Shown here: positions 1 to 5,772 of the stretch, one piece after another | Numbering within the stretch: position 1 is the first letter of the stretch | How the letters are laid out: every line of letters begins with the position of its first letter | NCBI GenBank assembly: GCA_017965685.1 | Contig: JAGCPM010000198.1 | Coordinates: 1-12,313, forward strand | Direction: 5' to 3' | Source: Kiritimatiellia bacterium | GTDB lineage: Bacteria > Verrucomicrobiota > Kiritimatiellia > RFP12 > UBA1067 | DNA length: 12,313 bases | Translations under genes and position numbers: made by a program | The notes under the pieces: model-generated | Seen by the model: the letters and a program-made list of their open reading frames with translations, nothing else | What the model was told of the DNA's origin: nothing | The model's database searches: none

Positions 1-641
1 CCTATCGCCAGCATCGCAAGCGGCGTGTTGAGCGACGCCATAAGCCTTATGCATTCGGATGGAACGGCCGGAAGCCTTACGGAGAAGAAGAAAAGCGGAA
101 GCGCCACAAGAAGCCCGACCGTGCCTGGATTCACGAAAAGCGGCAGGAGCCCCTTCGCGCCCGGCTTTCCGGCCGGCGCGCCCTTCATGACGCAAAGGCC
201 CCAACTCCACATGAAAAGGTTGAAGACCACCACGTATACGACCCCGAAGAAGACTCCATCCGCCCCGAAAAGCGCCTGCTCGAGCGGAAGTCCCATGAAG
301 CCGGCGTTGGAAAAGACAGCCGCGAGCCGCAGCACTGCGCGGGTATCCGCATTGCGGTGCCGTATCGCCACGGTCGCAAAAAGGACAAGCGCGATATGCG
401 CGGCGAATGCTATCGCGAAGGCGAGCGCGAGCAAACGCAGCGAAGACGGGTCGAACGGACGACGGAACGAATCGACTATGAGGCATGGCGTGACGACGAG
501 CACCAGCACGTTCACCATGCCCTTCACCGCCGCCTCCTCCAGAAGGCGAAGCTTGCGGCACAACGCGCCTACCGCAATGAGCGAGAACAGCACCCCTACC
601 TGAGTGGCGACAAAAAGGAAATTGTCCGCGATGGCATTCAC
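1..641 (-). CDS. AEC-family transporter, N-terminal part (3' end outside window)
   Basis: This open frame runs off the window edge, so 213 codons are visible. It starts at GTG (641-639), with a strong AAGGGG Shine-Dalgarno 8 nt upstream. The product is an inner-membrane protein with several hydrophobic segments (about residues 8-30, 40-57, 68-92, 128-151 and 168-187). Conserved AEC features can be read: VFSNAGFMGLPL at about 109-120, NPGTVG at about 171-176, and LNTPLAM at about 204-210. AEC (auxin efflux carrier/malate permease type) proteins are secondary transporters, usually exporting or importing organic acids or amino-acid-like anions; the substrate cannot be read from the sequence. It lies directly behind the toxin-antitoxin-like module, and its ribosome-binding site lies inside a 21-bp repeat copied from the end of the restriction-modification gene. 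This suggests it once followed that gene directly. Confidence 0.88.
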   Translation of the reverse strand, partial: MNAIADNFLFVATQVGVLFSLIAVGALCRKLRLLEEAAVKGMVNVLVLVVTPCLIVDSFRRPFDPSSLRLLALAFAIAFAAHIALVLFATVAIRHRNADTRAVLRLAAVFSNAGFMGLPLEQALFGADGVFFGVVYVVVFNLFMWSWGLCVMKGAPAGKPGAKGLLPLFVNPGTVGLLVALPLFFFSVRLPAVPSECIRLMASLNTPLAMLAI

Positions 642-646
642 TGCAC

Positions 647-667
647 CTACCCCTTCAGGAAGCCGTA
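647..667 (-). repeat. 21-bp direct repeat, distal copy
   Basis: This is a perfect 21-bp match to 1623-1643 in the same orientation; the bases on either side differ. On the minus strand it reads as codons for YGFLKG and a TAG stop, the end of the restriction-modification protein, but here no methyltransferase gene precedes it. It begins one base after the stop of the 69-residue gene (669-671) and ends six bases before the AEC start codon. Confidence 0.9.
650..655 (-). promoter_or_regulatory. Shine-Dalgarno of the AEC transporter gene
   Basis: AAGGGG on the minus strand lies 8 nt before the GTG start at 641 and decides that start, since no in-frame ATG lies between it and the preceding stop (TGA, 671-669). 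It falls inside the 21-bp repeat copy 647-667, where the same bases would be methyltransferase codons LKG. Confidence 0.7.
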
Positions 668-668
668 C

Positions 669-878
669 TCAAAGATACGACAATATGTAACGCGGAGATT
701 GGAGGAAAAGCCCGGTAGCCGCGTTCGACAGCTTTTCGTATACGGGAGAAGTGTAGACACGGTCGATCGCTTCCTCCAGCGAGAAGCCTTTCTCGTCGGC
801 AAGTATCTGAATCATACTGGCCGTAAGATGCTCCTTCATATACTTGAACTCTTGTTCGGTGACTTTCGGATTTGTCAT
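669..878 (-). CDS. Small third gene of the DUF3791/DUF3990 module, 69 aa
   Basis: This is a 69-residue soluble protein of unknown function. The ATG at 878-876 overlaps the stop of the DUF3990 gene (877-875) in an ATGA arrangement, so translation is probably coupled. The sequence looks helical and contains DEKGFSLEEAIDRVYTS, YEKLSNAATGLFLQSP and a YILSYL end. This is the pattern I associate from memory with small partner proteins next to DUF3990 genes in gut bacteria, but I cannot name a family. The TGA stop lies one base before the 21-bp repeat, so the natural C-terminus may have been set or trimmed by the insertion junction. It is likely an accessory or second antitoxin-like component of the three-gene unit. 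An independent role is not excluded. Confidence 0.75.
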   Translation of the reverse strand: MTNPKVTEQEFKYMKEHLTASMIQILADEKGFSLEEAIDRVYTSPVYEKLSNAATGLFLQSPRYILSYL

Positions 879-1354
879 GCTTTCTCCAGTTTTGCGATGG
901 CGCGTTCCGTACCGAAGAAATACTGGAAGGTCACGCCCTTCATGTATTTCAGGCTCTGGAGAAACTGGTCGAGCGTGATGTCGCCAGCCTCGTACTTGCC
1001 GATCTGCACACCGACCCGGTCGTTGGCGATCGGGCCATAGACAATATCGAAATCGTGGACGGGGCGACCGGTCTTGTTGTTGCGGTTCAAGAAGATGAAA
1101 TCAGCCCATTCGCGCGTGTATCCATCAAACGCAAGAACCCGCAGCTCGCCGGAGGAAAGCAGTCTCTCGTCAAAGAGATATGTGTTCATGACAGGTGCGC
1201 CACCCTCTATGAGAGCCTTGAATTCTCCCATGCGCCACGCCTGCTCGCGAATTTCCGAAAGATAGAATCCGCGGCCGAAGTCCTTGTTGGGGCGTGACTT
1301 CGAGAGATCGATCTTCTCTATGTCGACGGTTGAACCGTGATATAGCCGTATCAT
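875..1354 (-). CDS. DUF3990 protein, probable ADP-ribosyltransferase-fold toxin, 159 aa
   Basis: The product begins MIRLYHGS and has DFGRGFYLS at about residues 25-33, DFDIVYGPIANDRVG at about 101-115 and YFFGTERAI at about 145-153. This fits DUF3990, which to my knowledge belongs to the ADP-ribosyltransferase superfamily. By analogy H6 and Y31 would be the first two active-site positions, and E150 is a candidate third; that assignment is inference. The likely role is a NAD-dependent modifying toxin held in check by its neighbours, with an unknown target. The ATG at 1354 is preferred over an in-frame TTG at 1378 because it overlaps the DUF3791 stop as ATGA and follows a purine-rich GGAAAGGCGG stretch. 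The gene is length-complete, and its 3' end overlaps the 69-residue gene by four bases. Confidence 0.82.
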   Translation of the reverse strand: MIRLYHGSTVDIEKIDLSKSRPNKDFGRGFYLSEIREQAWRMGEFKALIEGGAPVMNTYLFDERLLSSGELRVLAFDGYTREWADFIFLNRNNKTGRPVHDFDIVYGPIANDRVGVQIGKYEAGDITLDQFLQSLKYMKGVTFQYFFGTERAIAKLEKA

Positions 1355-1569
1355 AGAGTACCGCCTTTCCTGCGACAATAGGCAGCCACGCTTTCAACCA
1401 TATCGCCAATCGGCTGGGTATGCATCACATCATAGAAGTCATGCGCCATCTTTATGGCATCGTACCGGTTCAGATAACGGTATGCCTCCGGTTCGGACAT
1501 GGAATAATGGCTGGAAAATGCCGCTATGAGCACCACCATGTATTCCGCCACATCTCTTGCACTGAACAT
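1351..1569 (-). CDS. DUF3791 protein, probable antitoxin partner, 72 aa
   Basis: This 72-residue protein opens MFSARDVAEYMVV and shows the DUF3791 pattern: EAYRYLNRYDAI at about residues 28-39, FYDVMHTQP at about 45-53 and YCRRKGG at about 64-70. DUF3791 proteins commonly sit next to DUF3990 genes, which suggests an antitoxin or toxin-binding role; this is guilt by association, not visible chemistry. The start is the ATG at 1569, since AAAGGA lies 6 nt upstream. An in-frame TTG at 1575 would leave no spacing to that Shine-Dalgarno. It is the first gene of the unit, driven by a good promoter 28 bases upstream, and its stop overlaps the DUF3990 start. An antitoxin-first order is typical of toxin-antitoxin operons. 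Confidence 0.8.
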   Translation of the reverse strand: MFSARDVAEYMVVLIAAFSSHYSMSEPEAYRYLNRYDAIKMAHDFYDVMHTQPIGDMVESVAAYCRRKGGTL

Positions 1570-1596
1570 AACCAATCCTTTCGATTTACGGCGCGT

Positions 1597-1625
1597 ATTA
1601 TACCAAATTTGCGGGCGTTTGGCTA
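1597..1625 (-). promoter_or_regulatory. Sigma70-like promoter of the toxin-antitoxin-like operon
   Basis: On the minus strand a perfect TATAAT (1602-1597) is preceded by TGG, giving an extended -10, and by TAGCCA (1625-1620) as a 4-of-6 match to TTGACA with 17-nt spacing. The -35 overlaps the stop codon of the restriction-modification gene and so spans the repeat boundary. An 8-bp palindrome, CAAATTTG (1604-1611), sits in the spacer and could be an operator for self-repression. Confidence 0.6.
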
Positions 1626-1643
1626 CCCCTTCAGGAAGCCGTA
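1623..1643 (-). repeat. 21-bp direct repeat, proximal copy (end of the R-M gene)
   Basis: These are the last six codons plus TAG stop of the restriction-modification gene (YGFLKG*), identical over 21 bp to 647-667. The residues fit the normal C-terminus of this enzyme family (IEPKVYxYGFLK), so this is most likely the original copy and the distal one the duplicate. Confidence 0.9.
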
Positions 1644-4067
1644 GGCGTAGACTTTGGGTTCGATGTGCGCGGCGAGGCGCTTCATTGCGGCGCGAAGGTC
1701 GCCGAGTAGCCGCGTGTAAGTCGCGTCGCCGGATGACGAATTCATCTTCACCTTGCCCTTCGCATCGGTCGTCGAGCCTTGGAAGTAAAGGCGGATGTCA
1801 TAGTATGACGCATCGGGGTTGGCATCGGGCTGGGCGTGGTAGTAACGCCAAAGCTCGCGCCCGGCATCGAGCACCGCCCTGGCAGGAGTTGTGAGTTGTG
1901 AGTTAAGAGTTGTGAGTTTTTCGCTCATGAAGTGGCTCTTGAAGCAGTCTTTGGCTCCAACCTCAGCCTCGGTGAAAGGAATCCAATGGTTCACGCCATC
2001 AGCCGACTTGATAAAATTCTTATCGCCGAAAAGCGAGAACACCTCACAATCGGACACAAATTCAAAATCAGCACTCACATCTGTGTTAGGACAAAGGTAT
2101 TGATCCTGATAATTATACCAAAGCACTTCTATGCATTTACGAACTGCATAATACACGCAGAAACGCGCAACATTATGACGAGTAATCTCCGCATAAAAAC
2201 GATTGGCTATATCATTCCTAGTCAAAGATTGACTTATGAAAATGCCTTCATTGTTCTGAACGTTTGTACCGTTCATTCTTAAATACGCAATCCGATCACC
2301 ATGTCTATCATATCCTTCACGAAGCCATTCAATGACATTGCGATCCTCTGCGTAAGAACTTATACTCTTGGTGCCGATAAATTCACTCTTAGAATCATAC
2401 AAATCCGTATGCGCCGCAGCGAACACATCTTTATCATTCAGTCTCCAAATAAAAAAGCCTATAGGGAACTTGCCAGAAACATTGTCAAATGTATTGGCTG
2501 GTGCCAAAAATGACCTTCCAACCCTACCTCTGAAAACCTTTCTAAAATGCTTGAAATTCGTCCCCTGCAAATGCTTAAGAGTTGAGAACTGACCGACCAC
2601 ACACCCTGATATGTCACTACTTATGCGCATTAAAAACAGTGCAAATAATTCTCTCGCCGCTGAACTTATAATCGGCTTATACTTCTTATACGCAAGGCTT
2701 TCAAATGATACACCAGATTTAGGTTGAATCGTACCTGGAATCATCTTTTTATTGCCTGCCTCCGCATACGGCGGGTTGATGTAGACGACAAGTTTCTTGC
2801 GCTTTTCGGGGTCGTCGATTATCTCTTTCAATCCTTGCGGCAGTGAATCAAACGAGTCGTTCAGGAAGTCAAACTGAAAGACATGGCTATCGAGGAGGTT
2901 CGCGCCGCCCTTGATGCGCTCGCGCATCACTTCCACATCCTGCTGGTCGAGAGTCGATGCCCATATCCTGTACTTGTTGTTGAGCCCGGCAAGCAGGTTG
3001 CCCGTTCCGGCGCAGCAATCCCAGATATAGTACTCGTCCTGCCAGTCCGGTCCAAGCTCCAGCTCAAGATAATGCTGCGAAAGCTCCACCCACTTCTTGG
3101 GCGTGAAGAACGAACCCTTCCTTTCGCGGACATCCTGTGGAACCAAGAGGTCGAGGCGGTTGACGATGAAGTCCCAGTAGTCCTTGCGCGGCGGACGCTT
3201 GTACCGGCGCCAGAATGCGGAGTAGGCGTCCAAACCGCCAGGCTTGAATCCGAAGGCCAGAACGTTGAAAAGATCGTCCTCGTTCTTGCGGCGGATGTTG
3301 TACGGCGTCGAAGAGCAGGCGTCGAAGGTTATGTAGAAATCGTTCGCCACCTTGTCGTCCACGACTTCCGGCGTTCCGTTATCGTCGATGTTCATCTCGG
3401 CGAGGTAGAAGTCGCGGTCATAGATGTTGTACTTCTTCTTAAGGACATCCCATGGCGCGGCGATGAGCGGCATCACGGCCTCGCGCCACTGCCGGTAGAT
3501 GTGGGTGAAGTTGTTCTTGTTGATGAGAATCTTCGAGATGTCGCTGCGTCCAGACTTGAAGTTCGCCTTTATGAAACGCCTGAGAGCCGCGGCATCCTCC
3601 GCAAAATCGAAGAGTAGCCGTTCGCGGCGGATGGTCGTCTCGGCGAGAGAATAAAGCTCCTTGAACTCCTTTGTCTCGTGGTCGCTTGGGGCGACATTCC
3701 AGTTGAAGTCGTTCTGGCCGAAAACGTGAAGGACGGCATTGTAGGGAAGGAATGCAATGCGCTGGGCGTCGAAAGCTCCGAGAAACTTCGGCGGCAGGTG
3801 GCGGTCGGCTGTATGCTCGCCGCCGATGGTGAGAATGAGTTGCACGAAGCTCGCGACGATATCCTTCCTGTTGCCGGCCTTCGCCTCCGCCCAAAGAATC
3901 GGCTCGGCGTCGTAGCCGAGGGCGAGTTCTGTCGCGGGAACATCCACGCAGAAGTCGATGTTGCCGATAATGCGCGTGGTGTCGTAGATGCCGAACCAGT
4001 CGGCGGCGACCTTGTTTTTCAGCTCCTCCTCGCGGATGGACGTCGAATAGAACGGCTTCTCGCTCAT
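1623..4067 (-). CDS. Bifunctional restriction-modification enzyme: PD-(D/E)XK-like nuclease plus N6-adenine methyltransferase, 814 aa
   Basis: A single-chain (Type IIG/Eco57I-like) restriction-modification protein. The N-terminus has a nuclease-like pattern, IGNIDF (D38) followed by ILWAEAK (E61, K63) and Q76. The methyltransferase core has the motif X-like GSFFTP (318-323), SAM-binding motif I DCCAGTGN (350-357) and catalytic motif IV NPPY (431-434), which points to N6-adenine methylation. Residues of about 437-718 would contain target recognition, and the conserved tail GRELWRYYH ... IEPKVYAYGFLKG closes the protein. The start at 4067 is chosen because it lies one base after the M48 gene stop; no clear Shine-Dalgarno is seen, so translational coupling is likely. 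The frame stays open 57 codons further upstream, but those overlap the M48 gene. Oddities are an AT-rich recognition region, a 7-bp tandem repeat at 1886-1918 and a duplicated 3' end. Confidence 0.88.
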   Translation of the reverse strand: MSEKPFYSTSIREEELKNKVAADWFGIYDTTRIIGNIDFCVDVPATELALGYDAEPILWAEAKAGNRKDIVASFVQLILTIGGEHTADRHLPPKFLGAFDAQRIAFLPYNAVLHVFGQNDFNWNVAPSDHETKEFKELYSLAETTIRRERLLFDFAEDAAALRRFIKANFKSGRSDISKILINKNNFTHIYRQWREAVMPLIAAPWDVLKKKYNIYDRDFYLAEMNIDDNGTPEVVDDKVANDFYITFDACSSTPYNIRRKNEDDLFNVLAFGFKPGGLDAYSAFWRRYKRPPRKDYWDFIVNRLDLLVPQDVRERKGSFFTPKKWVELSQHYLELELGPDWQDEYYIWDCCAGTGNLLAGLNNKYRIWASTLDQQDVEVMRERIKGGANLLDSHVFQFDFLNDSFDSLPQGLKEIIDDPEKRKKLVVYINPPYAEAGNKKMIPGTIQPKSGVSFESLAYKKYKPIISSAARELFALFLMRISSDISGCVVGQFSTLKHLQGTNFKHFRKVFRGRVGRSFLAPANTFDNVSGKFPIGFFIWRLNDKDVFAAAHTDLYDSKSEFIGTKSISSYAEDRNVIEWLREGYDRHGDRIAYLRMNGTNVQNNEGIFISQSLTRNDIANRFYAEITRHNVARFCVYYAVRKCIEVLWYNYQDQYLCPNTDVSADFEFVSDCEVFSLFGDKNFIKSADGVNHWIPFTEAEVGAKDCFKSHFMSEKLTTLNSQLTTPARAVLDAGRELWRYYHAQPDANPDASYYDIRLYFQGSTTDAKGKVKMNSSSGDATYTRLLGDLRAAMKRLAAHIEPKVYAYGFLKG
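1886..1918 (-). repeat. Heptanucleotide tandem repeat inside the R-M gene
   Basis: On the plus strand GTGAGTT units repeat every 7 bases: a partial GAGTT at 1886-1890, full copies at 1891-1897 and 1898-1904, a variant AAGAGTT at 1905-1911 and a full copy at 1912-1918. The tract encodes the low-complexity linker KLTTLNSQLTT (residues about 717-727) just before the conserved C-terminal domain. Because 7 is not a multiple of 3, gain or loss of one unit would shift the frame for the last ~90 residues. Confidence 0.85.
1920..2760 (-). other. AT-rich target-recognition segment within the R-M gene
   Basis: G+C drops abruptly here while the frame stays open: 2101-2160 holds 22 G/C in 60 and 2641-2700 holds 24 in 60, against 40 in 60 at 3181-3240 and 38 in 60 at 1681-1740. 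One edge falls just after motif IV (NPPYAEAG) and the other at the heptanucleotide tract, so the segment matches the likely target-recognition domain. This looks like domain replacement from a lower-GC donor. Confidence 0.75.
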
Positions 4068-4068
4068 G

Positions 4069-4860
4069 CTACTGTGGCAGGCCGTTCGCGAGCGTGGCGC
4101 CAAGGCCGCGCTTGACGGCGCATGCGGCATAGAGAGATTCCGCCTCGGCGAGATGCGCCGAAAGGTTGGCCACTCGAGTGGCATCGCAAGGATGGGTCGA
4201 AAGAAGTTCATCCAGCTTGGAGGAATTGCCGGAACCAAAGCGCTTCCAGAAATCGACCGCAGCCTTTGGGTCGTAGCCCGCCTTGGACATCAACATGAGT
4301 CCGATAAGGTCCGCCTCGTTTTCGTGCTTGCGGCTGTAAGGCAGCATCACGCCGTATTCGGAGCCGATTTCGTAAGCCTTCTGCGCGGTTTCGCTGCCCC
4401 ACTTGGAAATTCCCAGAGTGCCGATCGACCGCAGAGTGCTCCAGCTAGAACGCTCGCCGCCGTGGCGGGCTATGGCGTGGCCGACCTCGTGCGCGACGAC
4501 ACAGGCGAGCTCCGCCTCGTTTGCGAACTTTTCCATCATTCCTGTGTACACGGCAACCTTGCCGCCCGGCAGACAGAAGGCGTTGACGGTGTCGCTTTGC
4601 AGGACCGTAAACTCCCACTCGAAACTCTTTTCGTCCGCGGCGTTCTTTATCGCCTCGCCAACCTGCTGGAGCAGAGCCTGCTGCCGCGAGTCGGCAGCGG
4701 GCGGAGTCTGGGCCTTGTATTCGGCATAGGCGCTCGCGCCAAGCTCGTTCTCGCTGGCGGCGGAAGAAAGCAGAAGCTGCGAGCGCCCCGTCATGGGGAC
4801 GGTGCGGCATCCGGACGCGGCCGCGAGCGCGGCCAAAGCGAAAACAATAGACTTCTTCAT
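4069..4860 (-). CDS. M48-family zinc metallopeptidase lipoprotein, 263 aa
   Basis: A secreted, membrane-anchored peptidase. A short signal peptide ends in a lipobox-like AASGC with Cys18 as the lipidation site. The zinc-binding HEVGH (H124, E125, H128) lies in AHEVGHAIARHGGER, and ENEAD (180-184) supplies the ExxxD third ligand, E180. STHPCDATR at about 221-229 is the conserved C-terminal motif of this group. Size and layout match the periplasmic M48 quality-control proteases (LoiP/YcaL/Oma1-like), which degrade misfolded envelope proteins. The ATG follows the Mrp stop by 18 nt without an obvious Shine-Dalgarno, and the stop lies one base from the R-M start, so the three genes are probably co-transcribed. 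All expected catalytic residues are present. The exact subfamily is uncertain. Confidence 0.92.
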   Translation of the reverse strand: MKKSIVFALAALAAASGCRTVPMTGRSQLLLSSAASENELGASAYAEYKAQTPPAADSRQQALLQQVGEAIKNAADEKSFEWEFTVLQSDTVNAFCLPGGKVAVYTGMMEKFANEAELACVVAHEVGHAIARHGGERSSWSTLRSIGTLGISKWGSETAQKAYEIGSEYGVMLPYSRKHENEADLIGLMLMSKAGYDPKAAVDFWKRFGSGNSSKLDELLSTHPCDATRVANLSAHLAEAESLYAACAVKRGLGATLANGLPQ

Positions 4861-4878
4861 GGCGATTTAACCGTTTTT

Positions 4879-5709
4879 CTATTGGAGGGAATCAATAATC
4901 CTTTTTGCAAATCCGGCTATTTCGGGAATTTCCAGCGTCTCCGCCGCGCCGGAATCTATGGCCGCCGCAAACTCTGGATTGACAGGCAGCTTCGCCGTCG
5001 CCTCTATTCCATAGCGCTCTGCCAGGGAATCGACCTTGGACGGCCCGAAAATCTCGATCTTCTTGCCGCAATCGGGACAGACGGCGTAGCTCATGTTCTC
5101 GACAAGGCCCAAGACGCGCTTTTTCAGCATTCCGGCCATCTTGATGGACTTCGACACGATCATCTCGACGAGTTCCTGCGGCGAGGAAACGACCACCACG
5201 CCATCTACGGGCAGCGACTGATAGACCGTGAGTGGAACATCGCCCGTCCCAGGCGGCATGTCCACGAACATCACGTCAATCTCGCCCCAATGGACATCCG
5301 TCCAGAATTGCTTGACCGCGCCCGCAATCACGGGTCCGCGCCAGACTACCGGATCGGACGGATTCTCGACCAGCATGTTGAGCGATATCACCCTTATGCC
5401 GGTGTTGGTGCAGCTCGGCTCGATTCCGTCGTCGTTCTTCCATGTGCCGCCGGCGAGGCCGAAGGCCTTGGGGATGGAGGGACCTGTTATGTCGGCGTCC
5501 AGAATGGCGGCCTTGAGCCCTGCCTTCTGAGCCTCCACCGCCAGCATTGTGGTGACGAAACTCTTGACTACGCCGCCCTTGCCGCTTGAGACGGCAATCA
5601 CCTTCGCGATTTTCGACGCCGCGTTGGGTTTCGCGGCGAAATCGAAGTCTTCCTTGCGATCGTGGCATGACTTCGCGCAGCTTGAACAATCATGGGTACA
5701 TTCTGACAT
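4879..5709 (-). CDS. Mrp/NBP35-type Fe-S cluster carrier ATPase with altered P-loop, 276 aa
   Basis: A cytosolic MinD/Mrp-class P-loop protein that normally binds and transfers [4Fe-4S] clusters to apo-proteins. The N-terminus has four cysteines (C4, C8, C11, C15) as in gut Clostridia-type Mrp proteins. DADITGPS (71-78), VDMPPGTGD (149-157) and the cluster-binding CPDC (C211, C214) with IFG behind it are intact. The deviant Walker A should read GKGGVGKS but here reads GKGGVVKS (43-50): the invariant glycine before K49 is V48 (codon GTC, one base from GGC). Length is typical. The start is the ATG at 5709; only a weak purine stretch precedes it. A promoter-like sequence lies in the 59-base gap upstream. 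The family call is firm, but whether this copy still hydrolyses ATP is doubtful. Confidence 0.93.
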   Translation of the reverse strand: MSECTHDCSSCAKSCHDRKEDFDFAAKPNAASKIAKVIAVSSGKGGVVKSFVTTMLAVEAQKAGLKAAILDADITGPSIPKAFGLAGGTWKNDDGIEPSCTNTGIRVISLNMLVENPSDPVVWRGPVIAGAVKQFWTDVHWGEIDVMFVDMPPGTGDVPLTVYQSLPVDGVVVVSSPQELVEMIVSKSIKMAGMLKKRVLGLVENMSYAVCPDCGKKIEIFGPSKVDSLAERYGIEATAKLPVNPEFAAAIDSGAAETLEIPEIAGFAKRIIDSLQ

Positions 5710-5742
5710 ATCGTATTCCTAACCTTGTGTCTTTGGCCGCAT

Positions 5743-5772
5743 AGTGTATCATATCGCCGCCTGAAAAGTCAA
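5743..5772 (-). promoter_or_regulatory. Possible promoter for the Mrp-M48-R-M gene string
   Basis: On the minus strand TTGACT (5772-5767), overlapping the AAA+ gene stop codon, lies 18 nt before TACACT (5748-5743). The first hexamer matches the -35 consensus at 5 of 6 positions and the second the -10 at 4 of 6. It sits in the only sizeable gap of this block, 34 bases before the Mrp start. Nearby TATGAT is a better -10 but has no partner at normal spacing. Confidence 0.35.

Larger units (their letters stand above)
647..1643 (-). mobile_element. Putative toxin-antitoxin cassette bounded by 21-bp direct repeats
   Basis: Two perfect 21-bp direct repeats (647-667 and 1623-1643, offset 976 bp) enclose a self-contained unit: a sigma70-like promoter and three ATGA-overlapping small genes (DUF3791, DUF3990 and a 69-residue protein). 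The proximal repeat is the genuine end of the restriction-modification gene. The distal copy supplies the ribosome-binding site of the AEC gene. Removing one repeat plus the interior would rebuild a compact junction between those two genes. No transposase, integrase or convincing terminal inverted repeat is visible, so the mechanism (site-specific insertion, recombination with a homologous restriction-modification locus, or remnant of a duplication) is unknown. The repeats are observed; mobility is inferred. Confidence 0.5.

Noticed and set aside
25..1040. Two overlapping plus-strand open frames (25-603 and 357-1040)
   Set aside because: They are Arg/Ser-rich compositional shadows of the AEC, 69-aa and DUF3990 genes on the other strand.
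1355..1378. TTG start for the DUF3990 gene
   Set aside because: The ATG at 1354 begins the conserved LYHGS motif region and forms the usual ATGA overlap with the upstream stop.
1570..1575. TTG start for the DUF3791 gene
   Set aside because: The Shine-Dalgarno AAAGGA abuts it with no spacing; the ATG at 1569 has the right spacing.
1886..1918. CRISPR-like short repeat array
   Set aside because: Units are 7 bp with no spacers and lie in a coding frame.
4068..4238. 57-codon N-terminal extension of the R-M protein
   Set aside because: It overlaps the M48 coding sequence in another frame, is rich in Pro/Arg/Ser shadow composition, and the ATG at 4067 sits one base after the M48 stop.
4066..5589. 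Long open frame of 507 codons on the plus strand
   Set aside because: It lies antisense to the M48 and Mrp genes, crosses their boundary, and its translation has no recognisable domain. High GC keeps antisense frames open.
5710..5768. Intrinsic terminator after the AAA+ gene
   Set aside because: No stable stem followed by a T-run could be found in the 59-base gap.
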